Positions 33,357 through 42,625 of a DNA stretch of 62,039 bases are shown here, in pieces; positions within the stretch are counted from its first letter, which is position 1; every line of letters starts with the position of its first letter. Origin of the DNA: Deltaproteobacteria bacterium (GTDB taxonomy: Bacteria > Myxococcota_A > Polyangia > DRWM01 > JAAZOP01); contig JACRCX010000011.1 of NCBI GenBank assembly GCA_016218815.1, positions 1 to 62,039 on the forward strand. The letters run 5' to 3'. Made by a program: the position numbers and the translations under genes. The notes below the pieces were generated by a model. The model was not told the origin of the DNA. It ran no database searches and saw only the letters and a list, made by a program, of their open reading frames with translations.

Positions 33357-35268
33357 CGCGGGAATGCAGGTCCGCGAGCCACGACTGGAAGAGACAGATC
33401 GTCCACAATCGCGCCGCGCTCGCGTCCTCGCCCCTCGCGGTCCCCTCGCGCGCTTCCCGGACAGGATCCCAGCGAAGCATCCCGCCCGCCCGGACGGCGC
33501 TGCTGCTGGCCACGTCCCCCACCCAGTCGCGCAGCTCGCCGTTCAGCCACGGGAGCAAGGGAACGGTGAACCCGTGCTTCTCGCGTCTCACGACCGAAAG
33601 CGGCACAAAACGGGACAGTAGCCTCTTGAGCACCAGCTTCCCGCCTTCCGGTCCCACCTTGAATTCCACGGGGGTCATCCACGCGGCCTCCAGCACGTGC
33701 CAATCGTCAGCGAACGGCGCCCGCACCTCTAGCGATGTCGCCATGCTCGCCCGGTCAACCTTCACCAGTACATCGTCGGGAAGGAAGAACACGAGGTCGT
33801 CGTGCATCAAGCGGTCGGCAAGGCGGTCACCCCAGGCCGGTCGGCCGACCCGGGTCGCTCCCGCCGCGGCATCCAGCAGCGCTTCCGCCCACAGTCCTTC
33901 CACGTCCAATGCCCCGGCCACGTTCTCCCGCTCGGCTCCGGCAAGCAGTCGAGCCGCGACGCTGAGCCGCTGGACCCCGCGATCCCCCAGGGCGCGGCGG
34001 ACAATTCGCCGAACGGGACCGGCATTCGCCGCCCCGACGGCGCCTGCCGCCACCGCCGCAGGAAACCTCCCAGCCCACCGCTCGAGCTTCGCCGCCGCCC
34101 AGTGGTGCCGGTAGCCACCGAACAGCTCGTCGCCCGCGTCACCGGACATCGCGACCGTAACGGCCTGCCGGGTCAGTTGCGAGACCAGGAAAGTCGGCAC
34201 CTGGGACGCATCTGCAAAGGGCTCTCCGAACATCGCGGGAAGTCGCGGAACGGTCGCGGCGGCGTCGTGTTCGCTGACGTAGAATGTGGTGTGTTCGGTC
34301 CCGAGGCACTTCGCCACCTGCTCCGCGATGACGGCCTCGTCGTGGTCGCGCTCCGGGAAGCCGATCGTGAACGTGCGGACCCTTTGTGTGGACTCCCGCT
34401 GCATGTACGAGACGAGGAGCGACGAATCGATCCCCCCGGACAGAAAAGCGCCCAGTGGGACATCGGAGATCATGTGCTGCGCCACGGATCTGCGCAGCAC
34501 ATCGTCCAGCAACTCGGTCGCTTCCTCCTGCGAGCGGGGTCGCTCCTTCCGGGAAGCCGCCCGCCCCGCTTCGTCCACCACATTCCAGTAGAGCAGCTCG
34601 CCTCCGAACTCACCCCGGCTCGCGTCGTCACGCGTCGCGAACGCCAAGGTCCCCGGCATGAGCTTGAAGACCCCCTCGTAGATCGACCGGGGCGCCGGCA
34701 CGCAGTTGTGGCGGAAGTACTGGGCCAACGCAACGCGGTCGACCGTGCGCCGCGAAAGCCCTGCGAACGGGACCGTCATTTCGGACGAGAACCACAACGA
34801 TCCCCGGGCCCAGAGGTAGTACAGCGGTTTCACCCCCAGGCGATCCCGGAACAGGAACAGCCGCCGCCCCCTGCGGTCCCACAGCGCGCCGGCGAACATG
34901 CCGTTCGCCCGCCGCAGCGCCTCCGTCATCCCCCACACCTCGAATGCGGCCAGCAGCACCTCCGTGTCCGACGTCCCGCGAAAGACCTGGCCAGCCGACG
35001 CCAGCTCGCGCTGCAACTCGCGGAAGTTGTAGATCTCCCCGTTGAACGCCAGGACAAATCGGCCTGAACTCGAGATCATCGGTTGCCGGCCCGTGGGGGT
35101 GAGATCGACGATTGCAAGCCGCCGGTGCCCGAGCGCAACGCCTGCGGGACCGTCGGCCCAGACTCCTTCGTCGTCCGGCCCGCGGTGCAGCAGGGCGCCG
35201 TTCAGTCTCTCCAGCGCCCCGAGGGTCGCCGGACTAGCCGTCCCGAGCACGCCGCAGATTCCACACAC
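33331..35268 (-). CDS. asnB: asparagine synthase, glutamine-hydrolysing (AsnB-like)
   Basis: A 645-residue two-domain enzyme. The N-terminal class II glutaminase has catalytic Cys2 in MCGICG plus HRRLAIVDL and FNGEIYNF. The C-terminal synthetase has the pyrophosphate loop AFLSGGIDSSLLVSYM, DAGDELFGGYRHHWAA and RADWHVLE-like late motifs. In surface glycan clusters such enzymes amidate sugar acids or amino-acid substituents rather than make asparagine. That role is inferred here from the neighbouring aminotransferases and polymerase. Confidence 0.85.
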   Translation of the reverse strand: MCGICGVLGTASPATLGALERLNGALLHRGPDDEGVWADGPAGVALGHRRLAIVDLTPTGRQPMISSSGRFVLAFNGEIYNFRELQRELASAGQVFRGTSDTEVLLAAFEVWGMTEALRRANGMFAGALWDRRGRRLFLFRDRLGVKPLYYLWARGSLWFSSEMTVPFAGLSRRTVDRVALAQYFRHNCVPAPRSIYEGVFKLMPGTLAFATRDDASRGEFGGELLYWNVVDEAGRAASRKERPRSQEEATELLDDVLRRSVAQHMISDVPLGAFLSGGIDSSLLVSYMQRESTQRVRTFTIGFPERDHDEAVIAEQVAKCLGTEHTTFYVSEHDAAATVPRLPAMFGEPFADASQVPTFLVSQLTRQAVTVAMSGDAGDELFGGYRHHWAAAKLERWAGRFPAAVAAGAVGAANAGPVRRIVRRALGDRGVQRLSVAARLLAGAERENVAGALDVEGLWAEALLDAAAGATRVGRPAWGDRLADRLMHDDLVFFLPDDVLVKVDRASMATSLEVRAPFADDWHVLEAAWMTPVEFKVGPEGGKLVLKRLLSRFVPLSVVRREKHGFTVPLLPWLNGELRDWVGDVASSSAVRAGGMLRWDPVREAREGTARGEDASAARLWTICLFQSWLADLHSRVVAERVQE

Positions 35269-35311
35269 TTGCCCGCTCCGTCTCCGCCGTCCCTTCGCTC
35301 AACCGCAGCCG

Positions 35312-36493
35312 TCATTCGCCGCCGGGAAGCAGTCGTTCGCGAAAGGAATCCCGTACCGCGCGCAACGTCTCCCAGCGCTTGCAAAAACAAAACCGGACCT
35401 GGCCCGTCCGGTTCCCCGCTCGCGAATAGAACGACGAACCCGGCACGGTCGCGACGCGGGTCGTCTCGATCAGTCGGCGGGAGAACGAGGTGTCGTCCGA
35501 TGCCCCGAGGCGCTCGGCAAGCGCTCCGTAGTCCGCCATCACGTAGTACGCGCCCCGGGGAGCGGCGCATCGAAATCCCGCCCGTTCCAGGACGTCGATC
35601 AGGAAGGTACGCGCTTCCGCATATCGTCGGCACAGGGCTTCGTAGTAGGCATCGGGAAACCCGAGGGCCACGACGGCCGCGTGTTGAAACGGCGTGGGCG
35701 CACCAACGGTCAGGAAATCATGGACCTTGCGAATCCGCTCCGTCAGTCGCCGCGCGGCGATCGCCCAGCCGACACGCCAGCCGGTGACCGAGTACGACTT
35801 CGAGATCGAGTTGATCGTGACCGTCCGATCGGCCATGCCCGGCAGGGTCGCCATGGACACATGGCGTGCCCCGTCGTACAGAATGTGCTCGTAGATCTCG
35901 TCGGTTACCGCGACTGCATCCCATTTCAGGCACAGCTGGGCAATCTGGTCCAGCTCCTGTCGCGTGAACACCTTGCCGGTGGGGTTGTTCGGCGTGTTGA
36001 CCACGATCGCCTTGGTCCGCGGGCCGAACGCGGCAGCCAGCTGGTCGCCGTCGAAGCTCCAGTCCGGACCGCGGAGCGGCACGAACCGCGGGGTCGCCCC
36101 GGACAGGATGGCGTCGGGTCCGTAATTCTCGTAGAACGGCTCGAAGACGACAATCTCGTCTCCTGGGTTGATCAACGCCTTCATCGTGGCGATCATCGCT
36201 TCGGTGGCGCCGCACGTGACCGTCACGTCGGTCCCGGGGTCGGCCACGAGCCCGTTGTAGCGGGCCGCCTTCGCGCAGACGGCCGCTCGCAGTTCCGGCT
36301 CGCCGAACGTCACGGGATACTGGTTGCGGCCATCGCGGATCGCCCTGATCGCCGCCTCCTTCAGCTCGTCGGGACACTCGAAGTCCGGGAACCCCTGCGA
36401 CAGGTTGTAACCACCGGCGGCGTCGCAGCTCCGCGTCATCTCCCGGATCACCGACTCGGTGAAGCTCTCTGTGATGTGCGACAAGCTCTTCAT
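35312..36493 (-). CDS. PLP-dependent aminotransferase, class I/II
   Basis: A 393-residue fold-type I enzyme: GYNLSQGFPDFECPDELKEA, VTVTCGATEAMIATMKALI, NTPNNPTGKVF, VTDEIYEHILYDG and the PLP-lysine in SISKSYSVTGWRVGWA. It is most like aspartate/methionine-type aminotransferases. It may provide or transfer an amino group for amino-acid decoration of the glycan with the AsnB-like enzyme, or be a metabolic gene captured in the cluster. Confidence 0.8.
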   Translation of the reverse strand: MKSLSHITESFTESVIREMTRSCDAAGGYNLSQGFPDFECPDELKEAAIRAIRDGRNQYPVTFGEPELRAAVCAKAARYNGLVADPGTDVTVTCGATEAMIATMKALINPGDEIVVFEPFYENYGPDAILSGATPRFVPLRGPDWSFDGDQLAAAFGPRTKAIVVNTPNNPTGKVFTRQELDQIAQLCLKWDAVAVTDEIYEHILYDGARHVSMATLPGMADRTVTINSISKSYSVTGWRVGWAIAARRLTERIRKVHDFLTVGAPTPFQHAAVVALGFPDAYYEALCRRYAEARTFLIDVLERAGFRCAAPRGAYYVMADYGALAERLGASDDTSFSRRLIETTRVATVPGSSFYSRAGNRTGQVRFCFCKRWETLRAVRDSFRERLLPGGE

Positions 36494-36527
36494 GATCCCC
36501 GCCGCGGGGCACTACAGTCCGGGCCCC

Positions 36528-37646
36528 CTACTCCGCCGCCTCGAGCCCGTAGAACGAACGCACCGTCCGAATGACGAAGTCGACTTCGGCGTCGTCCAGC
36601 TCGACCGCCATGGGCAGCGAGCAGACCTCCCTGCTGATCGCCTCGGTCACAGGGAACCCGCGATCCTCGAGCAGCAGGGCCGAGTGTCGGTAGTAGGGTT
36701 TCCGCCACTGCGTCAGTACCTCCACTCCGTGCTCCCGAAGGTGGGCGGAGAAAGCCTCCCCGCGGTCCGACCGGACGGTGTAGTTCTGGTAGACGTGGTC
36801 GAACCGCGGATCGGCGTAGTGCGGCAACAGGAGCCCCGGGATCCCCTCGAGACCCGCGCGATATCGCGCTGCGAGCGCCTTCCTCCGCCGGATCCAGTCC
36901 GGAAGGTGGCGGAGTTTCACATCCAGGAAGGCCGCCTGGAGGTTATCCAGGAGACAGGTGAAGCCGTGCCCGTGGTACTCGCCCGTCTCCCGGTCCTCGC
37001 CATTGTAACGAATTCGCCGTGCGAAGCGTGCGACAGCCTCGTCGTTCGTGGTGATCGCGCCACCGTCGCCGTATCCGCCCAGGATCTTGAAAGGGTAGAA
37101 GCTCCAGCAGCCGGTCAGACCCCACGAACCGGCACGCCGGCCGTCGACGCTCGCCCCCAGGCTCTGACAGGCGTCTTCGACGACGGCAAGCCCATGCCGC
37201 TCGGCGAGCTTCATGACACTCGGCATGTCCGCCATCGTGCCACTGAGGTGGACCGGGATGATCGCCTTCGTTCGGGGCGTCACGGCCTCCTCCACCTTGC
37301 CGACGTCGATGTTGAAATCCGCCCCGACATCGACCAGTACGGGACGCGCCCCGACATTCACCACGGCGGAGGCCGTGGCGACGAACGTGTGAGCCGGAAC
37401 GATGACCTCGTGGCCGGGTCCTACGCCGGCCGCGCGAAGCGAAACGTGAAGGGCATCATAGCCGCTGTTGAGGCCGACGGCGTACTTCGTTCCAACAAAC
37501 TCTGCCAAGTGCTGCTCGAAGGATCGCAGGTGCCTCCTATCGATCAGGTCGCCATGCGTCATGACGTCGAAGTAGGCCGCGTCCAACTCGTCCTTGAGCT
37601 GCGAGTAGAGCTTCCCAGCGTTGACAAACCGGACTCGCGCACTCAT
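36528..37646 (-). CDS. DegT/DnrJ/EryC1/StrS-family sugar aminotransferase
   Basis: A 372-residue enzyme: EFVGTKYAVGLNSGYDALHV, EVIVPAHTFVATASAVVNVG, VVEDACQSLGASVDG and the PLP lysine in FYPFKILGGYGDGGAITTN. It should aminate a nucleotide-linked 3- or 4-keto sugar, which could be the product of the CapD/WbpM-type dehydratase at 12617. The start at MSARVRF overlaps the stop of the upstream sugar transferase (ATGA), showing coupling. Confidence 0.88.
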   Translation of the reverse strand: MSARVRFVNAGKLYSQLKDELDAAYFDVMTHGDLIDRRHLRSFEQHLAEFVGTKYAVGLNSGYDALHVSLRAAGVGPGHEVIVPAHTFVATASAVVNVGARPVLVDVGADFNIDVGKVEEAVTPRTKAIIPVHLSGTMADMPSVMKLAERHGLAVVEDACQSLGASVDGRRAGSWGLTGCWSFYPFKILGGYGDGGAITTNDEAVARFARRIRYNGEDRETGEYHGHGFTCLLDNLQAAFLDVKLRHLPDWIRRRKALAARYRAGLEGIPGLLLPHYADPRFDHVYQNYTVRSDRGEAFSAHLREHGVEVLTQWRKPYYRHSALLLEDRGFPVTEAISREVCSLPMAVELDDAEVDFVIRTVRSFYGLEAAE

Positions 37647-38401
37647 TCCGCACCTCGCAGTGGTTCCGCGTCTTGCAGCCGGCCATAGGCTCGCAGTTCC
37701 CGGGGCAACCACCCGCGGTCGAGCAGTTTGCGGGCCGTGCCAACAACGATCTTGAGATCCGCCAGGGCCGACATCTCGCGGACGTACTTGAGCTGGAGTG
37801 CAAGCTTCGTCGGGCGAATGACTTCCTCGTACGCCCGGTCGGGATCCGGAAAACGCGACAGTACCTCTCCCTCGGCGGAATTCCAGATCGATGCCCAGTC
37901 CGTGATCCCCGGTCTGACGCCCAGGATCGCCCTTTCGCTCTCGGTGTACCGCGAGACGTATCGAAGCACTTCCGGTCGGGGTCCCACCACGCTCATTTCC
38001 CCGCGGAGAACGTTGATGAGTTGGGGCAATTCGTCGAGTTTGAACCGACGCAGCACGGCGCCGACAGCAGTGACGCGCGGGTCGCTGTCGGACGTCGAGG
38101 GTCCACCAAGGCGGTCTGCAGCCGCAACCATCGTGCGAAACTTCAACATTTCGAACGGTTGTCCGGCTTTGCCGGCACGGACGCCTCGGTAGAGAACGGG
38201 GCCCTTCGAGGTCAGCTTGATCGCGGCAGCTGCAAGAACCATCACCGGGGCGGCGCCGACAAGGGCGACGAGCGAGAGGTGGACATCAGCCAACCGCTTC
38301 ACGATCGGATACAGTCGCGGGGAAGCGCCGTCAGCCGACGGTGCGTCGTGGCTTTCGGTCACCGGGTATCCTCCGCCGGTGCGAGCCGGTCGAAGTTCCA
38401 T
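37643..38401 (-). CDS. initiating phosphoglycosyl transferase (WcaJ/PglC-type sugar transferase)
   Basis: A 252-residue monotopic transferase: KRLADVHLSLVALVGAAPVM (re-entrant membrane helix), MLKFRTMV, and the catalytic RRFKLDELPQLINVLRGEMS (Asp-Glu dyad) with VGPRPE. It transfers a phospho-sugar to undecaprenyl phosphate to start repeat-unit assembly. It lacks the long N-terminal membrane domain of WcaJ, so it is PglC-like in size. A DUMP-style amino sugar donor would fit the WbpM/DegT genes, but the donor is not determined by sequence. Confidence 0.88.
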   Translation of the reverse strand: MELRPARTGGGYPVTESHDAPSADGASPRLYPIVKRLADVHLSLVALVGAAPVMVLAAAAIKLTSKGPVLYRGVRAGKAGQPFEMLKFRTMVAAADRLGGPSTSDSDPRVTAVGAVLRRFKLDELPQLINVLRGEMSVVGPRPEVLRYVSRYTESERAILGVRPGITDWASIWNSAEGEVLSRFPDPDRAYEEVIRPTKLALQLKYVREMSALADLKIVVGTARKLLDRGWLPRELRAYGRLQDAEPLRGAE

Positions 38402-38419
38402 TCCGTCATCAGGCTTCTG

Positions 38420-39385
38420 CTACCGTCCACCCGTCGGCCCGTTCCGCACCCGGTCCCTCCACCACTCCACCGTCCTACTCAGCCCCTCATCAAACCCCGT
38501 CCCCGCGACAAAGCCGAATCTCTCGTGGGCGCGGGAGGTGTCGAGCATGCGTCTGGGCTGGCCGTCGGGGTATTGGGGGTTGAAGCGGAGGGTGCCTTGG
38601 AAGCCGCAGATCTTCGCCAGCTTGCGGGCGAGGTCGCCGATCTTGAGCTCGAAGCCGGCGCCGAGGTTCACGGGGGCGGGGTCGTCGTAACGCTCGGTCG
38701 CAAGGAGAATGCCCTCCGCGGCGTCCTCGACGTAGAGGAACTCGCGCGAGGCTTCGCCCGTACCCCAGATCTCCACCTCGGTCGCGCCGGAGCCCACCGC
38801 GTCCACGAGCTTCTTGATCAACGCCGGGATGACGTGCGAGCTGCTCGGGTCGAAGTTGTCCCCCGGGCCATAGAGGTTGACCGGCAAGAGGAAGATCCCG
38901 TGGAAACCGTACTGCTGCCGGTACGCCTGGCACTGCACCAGAAGCATCTTCTTGGCCAGCCCGTACGGCGCGTTCGTCTCCTCGGGATACCCGTTCCACA
39001 GGTCGTCCTCGCGGAACGGGACAGGGGTGAACTTGGGGTAGGCACAGATGGTGCCGAGCGCCACGAACTTCTCGAGCTTCCGCAGGTGCGCCTCGTGGAT
39101 GAGCTGCACACCCATCATGAGGTTGTCGTAGAAGTACTTTCCGGGATTCTCGCGGTTGGCGCCGATCCCGCCAACGACGGCGGCGAGGTGGATCACGACG
39201 TCGGGCGTCGTCTCGTCGTAGAGCCGGCGGACGTCCTCGAGACGCGTGAGGTCGAACTCGGGACGATCGGCGATCGCGACGTGGCCGGCCCCGCGCTCGC
39301 GCAGCTTGCGCACGAGGTGGGTGCCGAGGAAGCCCTTGCCTCCGGTGACGGTGAAGCGACGAGTCGAGAAGAAGTTATTGGTCAT
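38420..39385 (-). CDS. fcl: GDP-L-fucose synthase
   Basis: A 321-residue SDR epimerase/reductase: [20 protein letters not shown] (NADPH), [40 protein letters not shown] and the catalytic Y-x3-K in [12 protein letters not shown]. It converts GDP-4-keto-6-deoxy-D-mannose to GDP-L-fucose, using the Gmd product encoded at 40101. The common GSSCIYP segment reads GTICAYP, a frequent variant. The ATG lies inside a TTGGTNN heptamer tract (39377-39405), so the first residues MTNNFF are repeat-encoded. Confidence 0.88.
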   Translation of the reverse strand: MTNNFFSTRRFTVTGGKGFLGTHLVRKLRERGAGHVAIADRPEFDLTRLEDVRRLYDETTPDVVIHLAAVVGGIGANRENPGKYFYDNLMMGVQLIHEAHLRKLEKFVALGTICAYPKFTPVPFREDDLWNGYPEETNAPYGLAKKMLLVQCQAYRQQYGFHGIFLLPVNLYGPGDNFDPSSSHVIPALIKKLVDAVGSGATEVEIWGTGEASREFLYVEDAAEGILLATERYDDPAPVNLGAGFELKIGDLARKLAKICGFQGTLRFNPQYPDGQPRRMLDTSRAHERFGFVAGTGFDEGLSRTVEWWRDRVRNGPTGGR

Positions 39386-39405
39386 TGGTTATTGGTTCTT
39401 GGTGG
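39377..39405. repeat. heptanucleotide tract T1 (TTGGTNN)
   Basis: Four TTGGTNN heptamers (CA, TA, TC and GG endings) at the start codon of fcl. Read on the minus strand they supply ATGACCAATAAC, the first codons of the gene. Confidence 0.7.
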
Positions 39406-39444
39406 GGAACGGCCGCGGCCTCGGCCCCGGTCAAACGGCGGATG

Positions 39445-39497
39445 GCCGGCGGCTCAAGCCGCCGGCTGGGCAACAAAGCCCGGCCGAGGGCCGGGCT
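39445..39497. repeat. two adjacent GC-rich hairpins
   Basis: GCCGGCGGCT/AGCCGCCGGC (39445-39466) and AGCCCGGCC/GGCCGGGCT (39477-39497) are strong inverted repeats 10 bp apart, between fcl and the RelE-like toxin gene. They could end transcription of the TA pair or stabilise mRNA, but resemble a REP pair. Confidence 0.6.
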
Positions 39498-39544
39498 GGG
39501 GGTCGGGAACACCGACCTGCCGGCTTCCGTTCGAGCCAGACGAT

Positions 39545-39808
39545 TCATCCACGACGGTAGATCTCGCGACGATGGCCCACGCGGAGGACGACGACGTCGC
39601 GGCCCTCGAGGTCGAAGACCAAGCGCCAGTCGCCGACGCGAACCCGATACTGTCCCAGCTCCGACGACGTGAGCTTCCGAGCGCGAGCGGTCGGTTCCCG
39701 CTCAAGATCGAGCAGAGCCGCCTGAACCCGTCGTCGGGCAACCGGATCGAGATCGGCGATGTCGCGCTCCGCGCGACGGGTCACCAGGACGCGAAAGCCG
39801 GAGTTCAC
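39545..39808 (-). CDS. RelE/ParE-family toxin
   Basis: An 87-residue protein with the RelE fold signature: FRVLVTRRAERDIADLDPVA, R-x-x-L-x-x-x-E-L-G-Q-Y-R-V-R-V-G-D-W-R-L-V-F and the C-terminal VVVLRVGHRREIYR with the basic residues used for ribosome-dependent mRNA cleavage. Its ATG overlaps the antitoxin stop (ATGA). The pair is inserted between fcl and gmd, two genes that normally sit next to each other. Confidence 0.85.
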   Translation of the reverse strand: MNSGFRVLVTRRAERDIADLDPVARRRVQAALLDLEREPTARARKLTSSELGQYRVRVGDWRLVFDLEGRDVVVLRVGHRREIYRRG

Positions 39809-40017
39809 TGCCGGAACACCTCATGCACCGGCTTCACGCGACCGGCCCGCCGGTCGGCACGAGCCTCTCGGATGCTCGCCAAGTAGTCGGGACTCGTCGC
39901 CGCAAGGAGATCCTCGATGAACTCGCGCCGATCCGCGAGCTTCATGCGCTTGACCGCCGCGATCACCTGCTCGGCGCTCAAGTCAACCGCCAGCCCCTCA
40001 CTTCGACAGACAGCCAT
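39805..40017 (-). CDS. putative antitoxin of the RelE/ParE-like pair
   Basis: A 70-residue protein: V-I-A-A-V-K-R-M-K-L-A-D-R-R-E-F-I-E-D-L-L and a C-terminal half (R-E-A-R-A-D-R-R-A-G-R-V-K-P-V-H-E-V-F) typical of small antitoxins such as PHD/RelB-like or addiction-module proteins. The assignment relies on position and overlap with the toxin gene. Confidence 0.65.
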   Translation of the reverse strand: MAVCRSEGLAVDLSAEQVIAAVKRMKLADRREFIEDLLAATSPDYLASIREARADRRAGRVKPVHEVFRQ

Positions 40018-40026
40018 CGTCCACTT

Positions 40027-40066
40027 CCTTCCGCAGCCTCTTCGACAACGAACACGACATCGCTCG
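40027..40066 (-). pseudogene. remnant of a hicB gene (first codons)
   Basis: The minus strand reads TSDVVFVVEEAAEG, matching the start MSEVVFLIEEAAEG of the HicB encoded at 42622-42828, but with ACG in place of ATG. It lies between the antitoxin gene and gmd and shows that a hicBA module once stood beside gmd. Confidence 0.6.
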
Positions 40067-40100
40067 TCTCGAGCTCTCCCCCACTCAGGATAACCCGATT

Positions 40101-41210
40101 TCAGCCTTCACGCTTCCCGGAGTCCTTGCAGCCGTTGGTCCCGATGCCCTCGACCAACCGGCGGGTCAACTCGAGGTCGGAACGGACCATGCCCTTCACG
40201 AGGTCGGCGAAGGAAAGGCTGGGCGTCCACCCGAGCTTCTCGCGGGCCTTGGAGGCATCGCCCAGGAGGGTCTCGACCTCGGTGGGACGGAAGTAGCGGG
40301 GATCGACGGCAACGAGGACGCGGCCGTCGGAACGCGAGACGCCCTCTTCGGAGAGGCCGGAGCCACGCCACTCGAGCGGCAGACCGGCCTCGGCGAAGGC
40401 GAAGGAACAGAAGTCGCGAACGGCATGCTGCTCGCCGGTGGCGACGACGTAATCCTCGGGCTCGGGCTGCTGCAGCATGCGCCACATGGCGTCGACGTAG
40501 TCGCCGGCGAAACCCCAGTCGCGCCTGGCGGAGAGATTGCCGAGGAAAACCCGCGCCTGGAGCCCGTACTTGATGCGCGCCGCGGCGCGCGTGATCTTGC
40601 GGGTGACGAAGGTCTCGCCGCGACGGGGGGACTCGTGGTTGAAGAGGATGCCGTTCACCGCGAAGATGCCGTACGCCTCGCGGTAGTTGACCGTGATGTA
40701 GAACGCATACGCCTTCGCGGCGGCATAGGGAGAACGCGGGTAGAAGGGCGTCGTCTCGCGCTGCGGGGTCTCGCGGACTTTTCCGAACAGCTCGGAGGAG
40801 GAGGCCTGGTAGAAGCGCGTGCGCTTCTCGGCACCGGCCTCGCGGATGGCCTCGAGGAGGCGGACGGCGCCGAGGCCGCAGATATCGCCGGTGTACTCGG
40901 GGATCTCGAAGGAGACGGCCACGTGGCTCTGGGCGGCGAGGTTGTAGATCTCGTCGGGCTTCACGTCGCGCAGAATGCGGGCCAAGGCGGAGGCGTCGCC
41001 GAGGTCGCCGTAGACGAGCGAGAACTTCCGGGCGTCGACGTGGGGATCTTCGTAGATGTGGTCGACGCGCTCGGTGTTGAGGGAGGAGGAGCGGCGCTTG
41101 ATGCCGACGACGTCGTAGCCCTTGGCGAGGAGGAGCTCGGCGAGGTAGCTGCCGTCCTGGCCGGTGATGCCGGTGATCAGGGCTCGTTTGGGGGAAGTCG
41201 GGGAAGTCAT
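40101..41210 (-). CDS. gmd: GDP-mannose 4,6-dehydratase
   Basis: A 369-residue SDR enzyme: [20 protein letters not shown] (NADP), [33 protein letters not shown], the catalytic [20 protein letters not shown] and [16 protein letters not shown]. It makes GDP-4-keto-6-deoxy-D-mannose, the substrate of Fcl. The start MTSPTSP is chosen; an upstream in-frame ATG at 41228 (MTHDSP) is formed by GAGTCNN heptamers and may equally be used. A deleted copy of gmd lies at 44484-44632. Confidence 0.9.
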   Translation of the reverse strand: MTSPTSPKRALITGITGQDGSYLAELLLAKGYDVVGIKRRSSSLNTERVDHIYEDPHVDARKFSLVYGDLGDASALARILRDVKPDEIYNLAAQSHVAVSFEIPEYTGDICGLGAVRLLEAIREAGAEKRTRFYQASSSELFGKVRETPQRETTPFYPRSPYAAAKAYAFYITVNYREAYGIFAVNGILFNHESPRRGETFVTRKITRAAARIKYGLQARVFLGNLSARRDWGFAGDYVDAMWRMLQQPEPEDYVVATGEQHAVRDFCSFAFAEAGLPLEWRGSGLSEEGVSRSDGRVLVAVDPRYFRPTEVETLLGDASKAREKLGWTPSLSFADLVKGMVRSDLELTRRLVEGIGTNGCKDSGKREG

Positions 41211-41213
41211 GGG

Positions 41214-41291
41214 GGAGTCATGAGTCATGAGTCATGAGTCGAGAGTCGACGGGGAGGAGTTGTTGGTACTTGGTCATTGGTTCTTGGTCCG
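41214..41291. repeat. heptanucleotide tract T2 (GAGTCNN then TTGGTNN)
   Basis: Five GAGTCNN heptamers (about 41216-41250) and four TTGGTNN heptamers (41264-41291). The left part gives the alternative start of gmd; the right part encodes the end RTKNQ-stop of the HEPN gene. Confidence 0.7.
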
Positions 41292-41843
41292 CGCAAGGGA
41301 ACGGGGACGGGGGGCGCGACGGGGCTTCGGGGAGGACTTGCGGGCCCGCCCTGATGTTGTCGAAGGAACTGGCGCTGGGCTGATGGAAGGACGGTAGGCG
41401 ACGCGCGTCTCGCCCGCCTTCGACGCGCCGCCATCAGCGGGCGGGGTCAGCGAAGGGGCCAGCAAGACGTCGGCCGCGGCAACGAAGTCGCGGGCCCACG
41501 CCACCCACCCCGCGGCCTGGTCGGCGGTGAATTGGACGGAGACCTCGTAGTCGGCATCGAGTCGCGCCTCGTACGCCTTCTTGAGCCCGTGGACGAGGGC
41601 CGGCGACAGCGTGCCTTTGCGGCCGAAGAACTCCCCGATCCGGTTCCTCAAGCCTTCGTGGCTGCGCACCTCGAGCCCCACGGAGAACAACAGCGCACGC
41701 GCCGCGTGGTGGCCGGCATAATAGGCGCTGGAGACGGCTTCTTCGGGGATGCCCTCACGCAACATCAGCTCGGCGCCGCGGAGCGTGCGCCGAGCGCGCT
41801 CGAGCTCGTCGCGAGCGTTGGCGAGGCGGTTGGCGGCGTTCAC
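41274..41843 (-). CDS. HEPN-domain protein (toxin-like) of pair 7
   Basis: A 189-residue HEPN protein with the core EEAVSSAYYAGHHAARALLF, VRSHEGLRNRIGEFFGRKG and ARLDADYEV, of the PF05168-like type rather than HepT. The start is a GTG that overlaps the stop of the nucleotidyltransferase gene (GTGA). The C-terminal ~50 residues are a basic, Pro-rich tail starting AGETRVAYR and ending RTKNQ, the last codons and stop lying in heptamer tract T2. It should form a complex with its nucleotidyltransferase partner; RNase activity is possible but the R-x4-6-H motif is absent. Confidence 0.8.
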   Translation of the reverse strand: MNAANRLANARDELERARRTLRGAELMLREGIPEEAVSSAYYAGHHAARALLFSVGLEVRSHEGLRNRIGEFFGRKGTLSPALVHGLKKAYEARLDADYEVSVQFTADQAAGWVAWARDFVAAADVLLAPSLTPPADGGASKAGETRVAYRPSISPAPVPSTTSGRARKSSPKPRRAPRPRSLARTKNQ

Positions 41844-42235
41844 AGCGGGATCCCCTGGGCCTGGATCTCGCGGGCGAGGAGGCGTTCGCGGTCGACGAGA
41901 AACTTCCACTGGGCGCGAGAGAGCACGCGGGGCGAGATCTGCCCCTGGAGCGGATAGCCGTCCTCGACGAAGATCTCGTTCTCGAGGTCGAGCACGCGAT
42001 CCCAGCGGTCCCCGTCGCGGGTCTGCAACACGACCAGGACGTCGAGGTCGGACTCGGGGTGGCCCTCGCCCCGGGCGCGCGAACCGAACAGGCGGAGGTC
42101 CAACAGCTCCCGGCCGAACGCTTCACGAACCCGGATCCTGAACCGGTCGAGGCGGCTCTGCTCCGCCGGGGTGAGCCAGGCAGGACGGGGGGGGAGACGG
42201 CGGGCGCGGCGGGGGAGTTGGGGGGTGTTGGTCAT
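41840..42235 (-). CDS. MNT-type nucleotidyltransferase (antitoxin-like) of pair 7
   Basis: A 131-residue minimal nucleotidyltransferase with the GS-x10-DxD motif LFGSRARGEGHPESDLDVLV. The family can AMPylate the partner HEPN protein and so neutralise it. The leading segment PRPAWLTPAEQSRLDRF recurs in the truncated gene at 43807. The ATG lies within heptamer tract T3. Coupled to the HEPN gene by a 4-nt overlap. Confidence 0.85.
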   Translation of the reverse strand: MTNTPQLPRRARRLPPRPAWLTPAEQSRLDRFRIRVREAFGRELLDLRLFGSRARGEGHPESDLDVLVVLQTRDGDRWDRVLDLENEIFVEDGYPLQGQISPRVLSRAQWKFLVDRERLLAREIQAQGIPL

Positions 42236-42318
42236 TGGTTCTTGGTTGTTGGTTGTTGGTCCGGACGGGGGAGAAGTTGTTGGTTCCAGTCATGAGTCGT
42301 GAGTCGTGAGTCGACGGG
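42227..42318. repeat. heptanucleotide tract T3
   Basis: TTGGTNN units at 42227-42264, the conserved spacer CCGGACGGGGGAGAAGTTG, then GAGTCNN units at 42290-42318. The same order and spacer recur in tracts T8 and, in part, T7 and T9. Confidence 0.7.
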
Positions 42319-42373
42319 GATGAAGAGGTCAGCGAAGCACGACTGACCACGGCTGCCAACGGCGGCGTTGAAG

Positions 42374-42625
42374 TCACGGCTTCTCCCCGAACAGGCGCGA
42401 AACCAGCTCTTCACGCGCCAGACCGACGTGCGCCGCAACATCCGCCAGGACACCGGCCAGCGTTCCGAGACGAAGCGAGTCGTGCCGAGGAATTGTCACG
42501 TGGTGCTCGCCGTTGAGGGCCGTGGTCAGCCGCATGTGACTTCCGGCCTGCCTCGTCACCTGGTAGCCGAAGGCCGCGAGGGCCTTCGCCAAGTCCTCCC
42601 CGGACAGGTCGCGCGGGATCTTCAC
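42374..42625 (-). CDS. hicA: HicA-family toxin
   Basis: An 83-residue HicA-like protein: DLAKALAAFGYQVTRQAGSH (catalytic His), M-R-L-T-T, HHVTIPRHDSLRLGTLAGVL. Its ATG overlaps the hicB stop (ATGA). It is the third HicA of the window and is only distantly related to the other two. Confidence 0.82.
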   Translation of the reverse strand: MKIPRDLSGEDLAKALAAFGYQVTRQAGSHMRLTTALNGEHHVTIPRHDSLRLGTLAGVLADVAAHVGLAREELVSRLFGEKP

